From: Dysgonamonadaceae bacterium
GTDB lineage: Bacteria; Bacteroidota; Bacteroidia; Bacteroidales; Azobacteroidaceae
Length of the DNA: 6,268 nt
Direction of reading: 5' to 3'
Assembly (NCBI GenBank): GCA_031282925.1
Contig: JAITCT010000333.1
Coordinates: forward strand, 1 to 6,268
Made by a program: the position numbers and the translations under genes. Shown here piece by piece: positions 1 through 6,266 of the stretch. The notes under the pieces are model-generated. The model did no database searches, was not told the origin of the DNA, and was given only the letters and a program-made list of their open reading frames with translations. How positions within the stretch are numbered: the stretch's first letter is position 1; every line of letters starts with the position of its first letter.

Positions 1-2
1 AT

Positions 3-416
3 TATACTCACGAATCAATCGGCAATTTTTGGTTTTCTCAAAACGGGAAGTATTTGTTTTGCCGTGAAAACAAAATATATCGAGTGTCCGATTTGGTAAG
101 TAAGAACGATATTTCACCCATTGCTACATTTTCGTCCGATAGCTACTATCCTTATCCGGTTTGGATTGACGACAACACGGTGACAAATAGTGTATGGCTT
201 TTGCAAAGCGCCGGTGATATCAGTCAATACGAAGCCAACGATTTTACTTATGTAAAGTCGTTGAACTACACGGATTTTTACATCAAAAATGGTACGGAAT
301 ATGATGTAGAAGGAAAATATTTGTTTTCGAATCAGTCCGGCACGGAACTTGTTGTTTTGCGCAATGCAACTAATAATCAAACAGCATGGTCGTTGGAATT
401 CATTCCGGCACAATAG
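3..416 (+). CDS. 3' end of a probable beta-propeller surface protein (partial)
   Basis: This frame is open from the left edge of the window to a TAG at 414-416 and gives 137 residues, so the gene starts outside the window. There is no credible internal start; a TTG at 54 lies in mid-blade. Three successive segments look like beta-propeller blades: one with GNFWFSQNGKYLFCR and IYRVSDL, one with PVWIDDNTVTNSVWLL, and a last one with YDVEGKYLFSNQSGTELVVL closing in AWSLEFIPAQ. The G-K-Y-L-F pattern followed by a hydrophobic strand occurs twice. Bacteroidota encode many lipoproteins and surface proteins ending in such WD40/YncE-like blades, often after TIG or PKD domains. The missing N-terminus would hold any signal peptide, so localisation is inferred only. 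Base composition is more A+T-rich than in ileS. The coding call is firm; the family call is tentative. Confidence 0.72.
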   Translation, partial: YTHESIGNFWFSQNGKYLFCRENKIYRVSDLVSKNDISPIATFSSDSYYPYPVWIDDNTVTNSVWLLQSAGDISQYEANDFTYVKSLNYTDFYIKNGTEYDVEGKYLFSNQSGTELVVLRNATNNQTAWSLEFIPAQ

Positions 417-426
417 CTGTTTTTTT
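379..426 (+). terminator. Possible weak terminator at the end of the partial gene
   Basis: AAACAGC (379-385) can pair with GCTGTTT (416-422), and a run of seven T follows at 420-426. The roughly 30-nt loop contains a small GGAA/TTCC hairpin. The long loop and the overlap of the stem with the stop codon make this a weak candidate. Confidence 0.3.
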
Positions 427-436
427 GTCAAAATCA

Positions 437-468
437 TTTGCTTAAATGAGAAAAAAGTATTTACTTTG
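437..468 (+). promoter_or_regulatory. Bacteroidota-type promoter of tRNA-Cys
   Basis: TTTG at 437-440 lies 20 bp upstream of TTACTTTG at 461-468. This fits the TTTG-N19-21-TAnnTTTG pattern of the primary sigma factor of Bacteroides and relatives, with one mismatch in the -7 box (T for A at its second position). Transcription would start around 472-475, giving a leader of a dozen bases before the mature tRNA at 487. Confidence 0.65.
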
Positions 469-486
469 CACACGCTTTCAGAAAAG

Positions 487-557
487 GGTTCCTTGGCCGA
501 GTGGTTAGGCGCCGGTCTGCAAAACCGTTGACAGCAGTTCGAATCTGCTAGGAACCT
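487..557 (+). tRNA. tRNA-Cys (anticodon GCA)
   Basis: The cloverleaf can be folded by hand. The acceptor stem GGTTCCT (487-493) pairs perfectly with AGGAACC (550-556). The D arm has a 3-bp stem (496-498 with 508-510). The anticodon loop CTGCAAA (517-523) has GCA at 519-521, which reads UGC/UGU cysteine codons. The T arm AGCAG/CTGCT (533-537 with 545-549) encloses TTCGAAT. T557 is the discriminator base U73, a known identity element for cysteinyl-tRNA synthetase, which supports the assignment. The 3' CCA is not encoded (CGA follows) and must be added by nucleotidyltransferase. One oddity is that the outermost anticodon-stem pair (C512 with T528) is a mismatch. The variable region is short, as in class I tRNAs. 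Confidence 0.96.
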
Positions 558-567
558 CGAGGCGTGG

Positions 568-599
568 AAAGTCCGATAGATTATGTCTGTCGGGCTTTT
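568..599 (+). terminator. Hairpin terminator after tRNA-Cys
   Basis: AAAGTCCGATAGA (568-580) pairs along all 13 positions, including two G-T pairs, with TCTGTCGGGCTTT (586-598) around a 5-nt TTATG loop. T599 extends the T-rich 3' side. It begins 11 bp after the tRNA and is well placed to end its transcript. The T-tract is short, so efficiency is uncertain. Confidence 0.75.
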
Positions 600-635
600 G
601 CCGTTTATAATGACCCCAAAACAGGCCGGAGATGA

Positions 636-653
636 CAATGCTCGCAGTTACTT
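636..653 (+). repeat. 18-bp direct repeat, copy 1 (spacer)
   Basis: CAATGCTCGCAGTTACTT here is identical to 1067-1084 inside the GNAT gene. This copy is in non-coding DNA, and its last bases belong to a TTACTTTG sequence (648-655) that resembles the -7 box of the tRNA promoter. An exact 18-mer is not expected by chance in a window of this size. Confidence 0.6.
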
Positions 654-664
654 TGCACAGTATG

Positions 665-716
665 ATTTTGTGCATCGCCTGCAGACGCTTTTTTGATGAA
701 ATCGAATGCACAAAAC
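665..716. repeat. Inverted repeat upstream of the GNAT module
   Basis: TTTTGTGCAT (665-674) is the exact reverse complement of ATGCACAAAA (707-716), with 32 nt between. It lies 68-120 bp upstream of the first gene of the module. It could be a distal regulator-binding site or a remnant of rearranged DNA. There is no direct evidence for either. Confidence 0.4.
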
Positions 717-750
717 CGCACCGCGCAAAGTATAATTGAAAAAAATCATG

Positions 751-758
751 TAAATTTG
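751..758 (+). promoter_or_regulatory. -7 promoter box of the small protein/GNAT module
   Basis: TAAATTTG is a full match to the Bacteroidota -7 consensus TAnnTTTG and is followed by CACAG, as in other promoters of the group. No clear TTTG lies 19-21 bp upstream (a TTG at 736-738 is too close), so only half of the promoter is supported. The predicted transcript would begin near 762, about 20 bases before the ATG at 785. Confidence 0.5.
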
Positions 759-769
759 CACAGCAAATT
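753..769. promoter_or_regulatory. Candidate operator palindrome over the module promoter
   Basis: AATTTGC (753-759) and GCAAATT (763-769) form a perfect 7-bp inverted repeat around ACA. The palindrome covers most of the -7 box and the expected transcription start. That is where an autorepressing antitoxin or toxin-antitoxin complex commonly binds. The palindrome is seen directly; the operator role is inference. Confidence 0.42.
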
Positions 770-784
770 AAATAATAAGCAATT

Positions 785-943
785 ATGGCACGACCTATCA
801 AACCCACGCCTGTGCTTACAGGCAATGATGCCCGTCGCTTTGCGACGGCGATGGAAAAAGTGCGGAAAATTTCACCTGAAGAGCGGAAAGAGTATGAGAA
901 AGCATACGAATGGTTTAAGCGGGCAGCAACTTTTCCGATATGA
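785..943 (+). CDS. Small partner protein of the GNAT acetyltransferase, putative antitoxin
   Basis: This 52-residue protein (start ATG 785, stop TGA 941-943) begins MARPIKPTPVLTGNDARRF and continues with a charged, probably helical stretch rich in Lys, Arg and Glu (about residues 19-48), ending in ATFPI. Its stop overlaps the start of the GNAT gene in an ATGA, which indicates translational coupling and a shared message. Small proteins beginning MARPIK directly upstream of GNAT genes are, from memory, recurrent in Bacteroidota and usually left as hypothetical. The arrangement matches type II toxin-antitoxin pairs such as TacA-TacT. However, the sequence shows no recognisable ribbon-helix-helix (DUF1778) domain, so it would be a different antitoxin type. 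The antitoxin role is inferred from context only. The region upstream of the ATG is A-rich and has no Shine-Dalgarno sequence, which is normal for the phylum. Confidence 0.78.
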   Translation: MARPIKPTPVLTGNDARRFATAMEKVRKISPEERKEYEKAYEWFKRAATFPI

Positions 944-1482
944 ATTTCGATATTGATAAAGTCAAAATTATGCGTCTGGAAGAAGATACCGCTCTTGTTT
1001 CTTTCGAATGTGGCGACACTGACCTGAACGATTTTTTGCTAAATGATGCCAAAAATTACCTGAAATCAATGCTCGCAGTTACTTATTTGCTAAAAATCAA
1101 TGATGAAACCGTTGCCTATTTCTGCCTTTCTTACGATGGCTTGACCCGAAGTGCTATTCTGAGGGAAGAAGAGAAAGCACTGTGGAACAAAGTGGGGCGT
1201 AAAATTCCAAACAGCAAAAGACGAAGAACATATCCGGCTGTCAAAATTGGTCGCTTGGCAGTCAGCAAAAAATATTCCGGTCTTGGTATAGGACGACTGA
1301 TAATAAAGGCGGTAGTTATGATGTACCTTACAGAACAGCACCATGCAGGTTGTCGTTTCATAACGGTAGATGCCTATCGCTCGGCCTTATCATTTTACGA
1401 AAAAAACAATTTCCGATTCCTGACAACCAAAGACCTCGAAGATGATATCCGCACAATGTACTTCGATTTAAAGTCGGTATAA
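940..1482 (+). CDS. GNAT-family N-acetyltransferase, putative TacT-like toxin
   Basis: The protein has 180 residues. The N-terminal part has the pattern FECGDTDLNDFLLNDAKNYL (residues 22-41), typical of the GNAT subgroup that pairs with small antitoxins. The acetyl-CoA-binding motif A follows beta strand VKIGRLAVS (101-109) as S113-G-L-G116-I-G118, with serine where Q or R is usual. A conserved tyrosine, Y153 in FYEKNNF, occupies the place of the catalytic/general-acid Tyr of GNATs. Family members transfer an acetyl group from acetyl-CoA to an amine. TacT-like toxins acetylate the amino acid on charged tRNAs and block translation; the substrate here cannot be told from sequence. The gene starts at the ATG overlapping the previous stop and ends about 70 bp before the ileS promoter -7 box. 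The protein would be cytosolic. An ordinary small-molecule or protein acetyltransferase is the main alternative. Confidence 0.88.
   Translation: MNFDIDKVKIMRLEEDTALVSFECGDTDLNDFLLNDAKNYLKSMLAVTYLLKINDETVAYFCLSYDGLTRSAILREEEKALWNKVGRKIPNSKRRRTYPAVKIGRLAVSKKYSGLGIGRLIIKAVVMMYLTEQHHAGCRFITVDAYRSALSFYEKNNFRFLTTKDLEDDIRTMYFDLKSV
1067..1084 (+). repeat. 18-bp direct repeat, copy 2 (inside GNAT gene)
   Basis: This is identical to 636-653 and falls in the part of the GNAT gene encoding roughly SMLAVTY (residues 43-49). The two copies flank a 413-bp segment that contains the module promoter, the whole small gene and the first third of the GNAT gene. Confidence 0.6.
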
Positions 1483-1531
1483 ACAAGCGCCTTTATTTAT
1501 TTTATAAAAATGGAATTACACTCCGCCCGTG

Positions 1532-1562
1532 CTGTCTGTATAATAAATAATCGTTATCTTTG
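1532..1562 (+). promoter_or_regulatory. Promoter of the ileS-asd operon
   Basis: TATCTTTG at 1555-1562 is a perfect TAnnTTTG -7 box and continues as CACCC, the extended form common in Bacteroidota. CTG at 1532-1534, 20 bp upstream, is a poor match to the -33 TTG. Transcription would start near 1567, leaving a leader of under 20 nt before the ileS ATG. There is therefore no room for an attenuator or T-box. Confidence 0.6.
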
Positions 1563-1584
1563 CACCCGTTTTTAGAAAATGATT

Positions 1585-4500
1585 ATGAGTAAGAAATTTG
1601 CCGAATACAACAAATTAGACTTGGCTGAGGTAAACAGGGAAATATTAGCGTTCTGGGAAGAAGAAAATATTTTTCAAAAAAGTTTGGATATCAGGGAAGG
1701 CGCTCCTTCCTTTGTTTTTTACGAAGGCCCTCCTTCCGCCAACGGAATGCCGGGCATCCATCACGTGATTGCCCGCAGTATCAAAGACATATTTTGCCGT
1801 TACAAAACGATGAAAGGTTTTCTGGTCAACCGGAAGGCCGGCTGGGATACGCACGGGCTTCCCGTCGAACTGGGCGTGGAAAAAGCCTTGGGTATCACCA
1901 AAACAGACATCGGGAAGACGATTTCCGTCGAAGAATACAACGCCGCTTGCCGCAAAGCTGTGATGCGATATACCAAAGAGTGGGAGGATTTGACCCGCCG
2001 GATGGGTTATTGGGTTGATATGAATCACCCGTATATCACGTATGACAACCGCTACATCGAAACCCTTTGGTGGTTGCTCAAGCAGTTGTACAACAAAGGA
2101 CTGTTATATAAAGGATACACGATTCAACCGTATTCCCCGTCTGCGGGAACGGCTTTGAGTTCGCACGAATTGAACCAGCCGGGTTGTTACCGGGATGTGA
2201 AAGACACTACCTGTACCGCCCAGTTTAAAATAAAGAATCCTTTGCCCCGCATGTCGGGTTTCGGGGATGCTTTCTTTTTGGCCTGGACGACTACGCCCTG
2301 GACTTTGCCCTCGAATACGGCTCTTTGCGTTGGCCCTCATATTAATTATGTGGCTGTCGAAACTTTCAATCCCTATTCCGGCAAGCCGATGACAGCTGTT
2401 TTGGCGGAAGATTTGTTGAGCGCTTATTTCAATCCGAAAGCGAAAGATTTGGAACTGTCGTCTTATCAGCCGGGCGATAAACTGATTCCTTACCGCGTGG
2501 CCGGTTCATGGAAAGGCCTTGAACTGGCCGGCGTCGAATACGAACAACTGATTCCCTGGGTGAATCCGGGCGAAGGCGCTTTCCGCGTCATCACCGGCGA
2601 TTTCGTTACGACCGAAGACGGTACGGGCGTTGTTCATATTGCGCCGACTTTCGGCGCGGACGACGACCGTGTTGCCCGTCAACACGGCGTTCCGCCTTTG
2701 ATGCTGGTTGACAAGGACGGAAACCGCCGCCCGATGGTTGATTTGACGGGAAAATATTATCCTGCCGCCGATTTGGACGATGATTTTCTGCATCAAATGG
2801 TGGATACGGCTCTTTATGCCGAATATGCCGGACGGTATGTGAAAAACGAATATGCCGGCTTGCCCCCGGAAGAATCGACTTTGGATATTGACCTGTGCGT
2901 CATGTTGAAAGGACAAAACAGGGCATTCAAAATTGAGAAATATACCCACACCTATCCGCATTGTTGGCGTACCGACAAGCCAGTGTTGTATTATCCCTTA
3001 GATAGCTGGTTTATCCGCTCTACCGCCTGCAGGGACGAAATGATTGCGCTGAACGAAACCATCAACTGGAAGCCGCAGTCTACCGGTACAGGACGGTTCG
3101 GCAAGTGGCTGGAAAACCTTCAGGACTGGAATTTGTCGCGTTCGAGGTATTGGGGAACGCCCCTGCCGATTTGGAGGACAGAAGACGGGCAGGAAGAAAT
3201 CTGTATCGGCTCGGTGCGGGAATTGTTGGAGGAAATCGGGAAATCGGTTGCCGCCGGATGGATGAAAGAAAATCCTTTCAAGGAAGTCGTCCCCGACGAT
3301 TATTCGGACGAAAATTATGCAACGGACAAGATTGATTTGCACCGTCCTTTCGTAGATAAAATCATCCTGGTTTCCCCTTCCGGCAAACCGATGAAGCGCG
3401 AAACGGATTTGATAGACGTATGGTTTGATTCGGGTGCGATGCCTTATGCGCAAATTCATTATCCGTTTGAGAACAAAGAGGCTTTCGATTCGGGGAAAGT
3501 TTTCCCTGCCGATTTTATTGCCGAAGGCGTAGACCAGACGCGCGGTTGGTTTTTCACCTTACATGCGATAGCCGCCATGGTTTCCGGCAGTGTTTCGTTT
3601 AAGGCTGTGGTATCCAACGGCTTGGTTTTGGATAAAAACGGGAATAAGATGTCCAAACGTTTGGGCAACGCGGTTGATCCTTTTGCAACGATTGCTGATT
3701 ACGGTTCCGATCCTTTGCGCTGGTACATGATTACCAATGCAAGCCCCTGGGACAATTTGAAATTCGACGCCGAGGGAATCGAAGAAGTGCGCCGGAAATT
3801 TTTCGGAACGCTTTATAATACCTATTCTTTCTTTGCGCTGTATGCCAATGTGGACGGCTTCGACGGCAACGAAGCGGATGTTCCTTTGGAAAACAGGCCG
3901 GAAATCGACCGCTGGATTCTTTCGCTCTTAAATTCGCTAATCAAAGAAACGGATGAATATTATGCCGCTTACGAGCCGACAAAAGCCGGCCGGGCTATCA
4001 ACGATTTTGTCAATGATAACCTGAGTAACTGGTATGTCCGCCTGAACCGCAAACGTTTCTGGGGCGGGAAAATGGATGCGGATAAGCTTTCGGCTTACCA
4101 AACTTTGTATGCTTGCCTGAAAACGGTTGCCCAACTGATGGCGCCGATTGCGCCGTTTTATGCGGATCGGTTGTATTTGGACATCACCCCCCCTGCCCCC
4201 CCGAGGGGGGGCGTCCATTTGTCCGATTTCCCCATCGCCAATGAAGCAGTGATAGACAAGGCTCTGGAAGAAAAGATGCAGATTGCCCAGCAAATTTCAT
4301 CTATGGTTTTGGCTTTGCGCCGGAAAGTAAATATTAAAGTTCGCCAGCCGCTGTCAATGCTGATGATTCCCGTTTCGGATAAACACCAAAAAGAGGCAAT
4401 CGAGGCGGTGCAGGCATTGATACTGAACGAGGTAAACGTAAAAACCATCAAATATGTGGACAATGCCGCAGAAATCCTGGTGAAACGGATTAAACCGGAT

Positions 4501-4998
4501 TTCAAAAAATTAGGCCCGCGCTATGGAAAGATCATGAAAGATTTGGCAACGGCTATCGGCGCTTTGCCGCAACAGGAAATCAATGTGTTGGAAAAATCCG
4601 GCCGTTTGAGTATTCCGGTAGCCGGACAAACTGCCGAGATTACCCTCGACGATGTGGAAATCTTTTCGGAAGATATTCCCGGCTGGTTGGTTGCCAATGA
4701 CGGCAAATTGACGGCGGCTTTGGATATTACCGTCACGGAAGCGCTTAAAAAAGAAGGCGTTGCCCGCGAATTAGTCAACCGGATACAAAATATCCGCAAA
4801 TCCAACGGTTACGAAATAACCGACAAAGTCAGGGTTACAATTCAGTCCGACCCGCATGTGGATGAAGCGGTAGAAGCGTTTAAGCAATACATAGCCAATC
4901 AGGTCTTGGCGAATAGCGTTACCCTGGCCGGCCTCAGCGAAGGAACGGAATTGGATATGGATGAATTTAAGTTGTTGATACAAGTTGAGAAAGATTAA
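1585..4998 (+). CDS. ileS: Isoleucyl-tRNA synthetase, eukaryote-like (IleRS2-type) form
   Basis: This class I synthetase joins isoleucine to tRNA-Ile using ATP. It has 1137 residues from the ATG at 1585 (MSKKFAEY, the usual start in Bacteroidota homologues; an in-frame ATG six bases upstream is the alternative). The HIGH signature is the divergent PGIHH (56-60) after GPPSANGM, followed by [10 protein letters not shown] (86-95). The CP1 editing domain, which hydrolyses mischarged valine, shows [11 protein letters not shown] (234-244) and [10 protein letters not shown] (351-360). DVWFDSG (611-617), DQTRGW (650-655) and a perfect KMSKR (688-692) complete the catalytic core. The anticodon-binding helical domain follows, then a long C-terminal region with [10 protein letters not shown] and no cysteine-pair zinc knuckle. 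Residues about 868-876 (TPPAPPRGG) are encoded by a homopolymer-rich hairpin and look like an insertion. All key motifs are intact, so the enzyme should be active. asd follows after 19 bp. Confidence 0.98.
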   Translation: MSKKFAEYNKLDLAEVNREILAFWEEENIFQKSLDIREGAPSFVFYEGPPSANGMPGIHHVIARSIKDIFCRYKTMKGFLVNRKAGWDTHGLPVELGVEKALGITKTDIGKTISVEEYNAACRKAVMRYTKEWEDLTRRMGYWVDMNHPYITYDNRYIETLWWLLKQLYNKGLLYKGYTIQPYSPSAGTALSSHELNQPGCYRDVKDTTCTAQFKIKNPLPRMSGFGDAFFLAWTTTPWTLPSNTALCVGPHINYVAVETFNPYSGKPMTAVLAEDLLSAYFNPKAKDLELSSYQPGDKLIPYRVAGSWKGLELAGVEYEQLIPWVNPGEGAFRVITGDFVTTEDGTGVVHIAPTFGADDDRVARQHGVPPLMLVDKDGNRRPMVDLTGKYYPAADLDDDFLHQMVDTALYAEYAGRYVKNEYAGLPPEESTLDIDLCVMLKGQNRAFKIEKYTHTYPHCWRTDKPVLYYPLDSWFIRSTACRDEMIALNETINWKPQSTGTGRFGKWLENLQDWNLSRSRYWGTPLPIWRTEDGQEEICIGSVRELLEEIGKSVAAGWMKENPFKEVVPDDYSDENYATDKIDLHRPFVDKIILVSPSGKPMKRETDLIDVWFDSGAMPYAQIHYPFENKEAFDSGKVFPADFIAEGVDQTRGWFFTLHAIAAMVSGSVSFKAVVSNGLVLDKNGNKMSKRLGNAVDPFATIADYGSDPLRWYMITNASPWDNLKFDAEGIEEVRRKFFGTLYNTYSFFALYANVDGFDGNEADVPLENRPEIDRWILSLLNSLIKETDEYYAAYEPTKAGRAINDFVNDNLSNWYVRLNRKRFWGGKMDADKLSAYQTLYACLKTVAQLMAPIAPFYADRLYLDITPPAPPRGGVHLSDFPIANEAVIDKALEEKMQIAQQISSMVLALRRKVNIKVRQPLSMLMIPVSDKHQKEAIEAVQALILNEVNVKTIKYVDNAAEILVKRIKPDFKKLGPRYGKIMKDLATAIGALPQQEINVLEKSGRLSIPVAGQTAEITLDDVEIFSEDIPGWLVANDGKLTAALDITVTEALKKEGVARELVNRIQNIRKSNGYEITDKVRVTIQSDPHVDEAVEAFKQYIANQVLANSVTLAGLSEGTELDMDEFKLLIQVEKD
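4187..4211. repeat. Intragenic C7-TG-C7-GA-G7 palindromic element in ileS
   Basis: The plus strand reads seven C (4187-4193), TG, seven C (4196-4202), GA and seven G (4205-4211). Either C run can pair with the G run, giving a tight or an 11-nt-loop hairpin. It is translated in frame as PPAPPRGG, between the end of a helix ([10 protein letters not shown]) and VHLSDFP, where relatives have an unrelated variable linker. Short GC-rich palindromes of this style (CCCCCT...AGGGGG) are dispersed in some Bacteroidota genomes, both between and within genes. That this is one of them is inference. Confidence 0.6.
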
Positions 4999-5017
4999 AA
5001 AAGATAATTTACACAAA

Positions 5018-6025
5018 ATGAAAATAGCAATAGTTGGCGTAAGCGGTGCGGTAGGGCAAGAATTTCTGCGTGTCCTGGCCGAAAGAAATTTTCCTGCAGA
5101 TGAATTGACGCTTTTCGGCTCTTCGCGAAGCGCGGGAAGCGAGTACCGGTTTCGAGGCAGAACATACACAGTCAAAGAATTGAAACACAACGACGATTTC
5201 AGGGACGTGGATATTGCCTTCACTTCCGCAGGTGCGGGAACATCGAAAGAATATGCCGGAACAATTACGAAATACGGAGCTGTGATGATTGATAATTCAA
5301 GCGCTTTCCGCATGGACGACGACGTTCCTTTGGTCGTTCCCGAAGTCAATGCCGAAGACGCCAAAATCCGTCCCCGCGGAATTATCGCAAATCCTAATTG
5401 CTCTACAATTCAGATGGTAGTCGTGTTGAAACCGTTGAACGATATTTCGCCCATCCGGCGGATTCATGTGGCGACTTACCAGTCGGCTTCCGGCGCGGGA
5501 GCGGCTGCAATGGCCGAACTGATCAAACAGCACGAACAAATTGCCGCCGGCGAAGAACCGACAGTTGAAAAATTTGCCTATCAGTTAGCTTTCAACATGA
5601 TTCCCCATATTGACGTTTTCCTTGATAACGGCTATACCAGGGAAGAAATGAAGATGCACAACGAAACGCGGAAAATCATGCACTCCGAAGTAAATGTCAG
5701 TGCGACCTGCGTACGTGTCCCGGCTTTGCGCGCCCATTCCGAAGCGGTTTGGATTGAAACCGGACGGCCGATTTCCGTTGAAGAAGCCACAGCCGCTCTT
5801 CAAAAAGCGGAAGGCGTGGCCGTTTGGGACAAGCCTGCGGAAAAACTGTATCCGATGCCGCTTTTCGCCGCTTCGCACGATCCGGTTTATGCAGGACGGA
5901 TCCGCAAAGATACGGCCAACCCGAACGGGCTTTCTTTCTGGTGCGTGGGCGACCAAATCAAAAAGGGAGCGGCGCTCAACGCCGTACAGATTGCGGAATA
6001 TTTGATAGAGGAGAAGGCGTTGTAA
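5018..6025 (+). CDS. asd: Aspartate-semialdehyde dehydrogenase
   Basis: Asd reduces L-aspartyl-4-phosphate with NADPH to L-aspartate 4-semialdehyde. This is the common precursor of lysine/diaminopimelate (and so peptidoglycan), methionine, threonine and isoleucine. The product has 335 residues, normal for the family. The start at 5018 gives [13 protein letters not shown], with the dinucleotide-binding G7-x-x-G10-x-x-G13 at the very N-terminus. A possible start at 4985 would add 11 Lys-rich residues overlapping ileS and is not expected. The catalytic cysteine is C128 in NPNCSTIQ. The substrate region shows YQSASGAG (154-161) and [12 protein letters not shown] (209-220). The base histidine is H240 in VPALRAHSE, and [16 protein letters not shown] (312-327) is the conserved C-terminal NADP/substrate segment. 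The enzyme is a cytosolic homodimer or tetramer in characterised relatives. The 19-bp gap after ileS and the lack of a -7 box there argue for co-transcription. Confidence 0.97.
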   Translation: MKIAIVGVSGAVGQEFLRVLAERNFPADELTLFGSSRSAGSEYRFRGRTYTVKELKHNDDFRDVDIAFTSAGAGTSKEYAGTITKYGAVMIDNSSAFRMDDDVPLVVPEVNAEDAKIRPRGIIANPNCSTIQMVVVLKPLNDISPIRRIHVATYQSASGAGAAAMAELIKQHEQIAAGEEPTVEKFAYQLAFNMIPHIDVFLDNGYTREEMKMHNETRKIMHSEVNVSATCVRVPALRAHSEAVWIETGRPISVEEATAALQKAEGVAVWDKPAEKLYPMPLFAASHDPVYAGRIRKDTANPNGLSFWCVGDQIKKGAALNAVQIAEYLIEEKAL

Positions 6026-6179
6026 AAATTGATATAGGTCCCATATTATCGCCGGGATCACAACAAATGCCAATTCCCAACCATGCACAACGCTTGTGAG
6101 ATGTACCGGTCACGGAATATGGATAAGAGGTTTTAAGATAATTTCAATAAACCGTTTCATAGAAATAACATTAAGGTTT
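6026..6179. other. Non-coding spacer between convergent genes
   Basis: No supported gene lies here. A small hairpin, CACAA (6086-6090) with TTGTG (6094-6098), has no T-tract on either side. AAACC (6150-6154) and GGTTT (6174-6178) could pair across 19 nt. Neither is a convincing terminator, although two converging transcripts must end in or near this stretch. Confidence 0.5.
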
Positions 6180-6266
6180 CTACTGTAACGCAGGTATAAC
6201 TTTTTCCCCTCTTACCTCCGAAACATTATCACAATAATCGCAAGCGTTGAAAAAATCATTGCCGAA
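6180..6266 (-). CDS. 3' tail of a convergent gene ending in a CxxC motif (partial)
   Basis: On the minus strand one frame is open from the right edge to a TAG (complement of 6180-6182), giving 28 residues that include FFNACDYCDNVSE and end EKVIPALQ. Codon composition is purine-first/pyrimidine-last in many codons (GGC, AAT, GAT, AAC, GCT, GTT), as expected for a real gene. A C-terminal Cys-x-x-Cys followed by a short tail ending in P-A-x-Q resembles the ends of some radical SAM/SPASM proteins of Bacteroidota, where late cysteines bind an auxiliary Fe-S cluster. With only 28 residues this is a suggestion, not an identification. A competing minus-strand frame ends at 6212. Confidence 0.42.
   Translation of the reverse strand, partial: FGNDFFNACDYCDNVSEVRGEKVIPALQ

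Noticed and set aside
114..638. Long minus-strand open frame opposite the partial gene, tRNA and terminator
   Set aside because: It crosses an RNA gene and its terminator and shows no protein-like motif. The plus-strand frame at 3-416 is convincing.
731..736. TATAAT hexamer resembling a sigma-70 -10 box
   Set aside because: Bacteroidota primary sigma factors do not use this box, and a better TAnnTTTG box lies 15 bp downstream.
505..825. Minus-strand open frame across the tRNA ending in a peptide like EVPSRFELLSTVLQTGA
   Set aside because: This peptide is the well-known artefact of translating the antisense of a tRNA gene. The frame also crosses the terminator and the module promoter.
693..956. 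Plus-strand open frame of 87 codons overlapping the small partner gene
   Set aside because: The 785-943 frame has the ATGA junction with the GNAT gene and a recognisable MARPIK start. The longer frame runs through the promoter and palindrome and has an irregular composition.
1488..1505. Possible terminator after the GNAT gene (AAGCGCCTT plus T-rich run)
   Set aside because: The stem is only three base pairs and the T-rich run is broken by A residues.
4985..5017. Upstream ATG for asd overlapping the end of ileS
   Set aside because: It adds 11 Lys-rich residues before the nucleotide-binding strand, which family members begin at or within one or two residues of MKIAIVG.
5585..6088. Minus-strand open frame starting with a hydrophobic segment opposite the 3' end of asd
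   Set aside because: It lies almost entirely antisense to the well-supported asd gene. The hydrophobic start is just the complement of spacer sequence.
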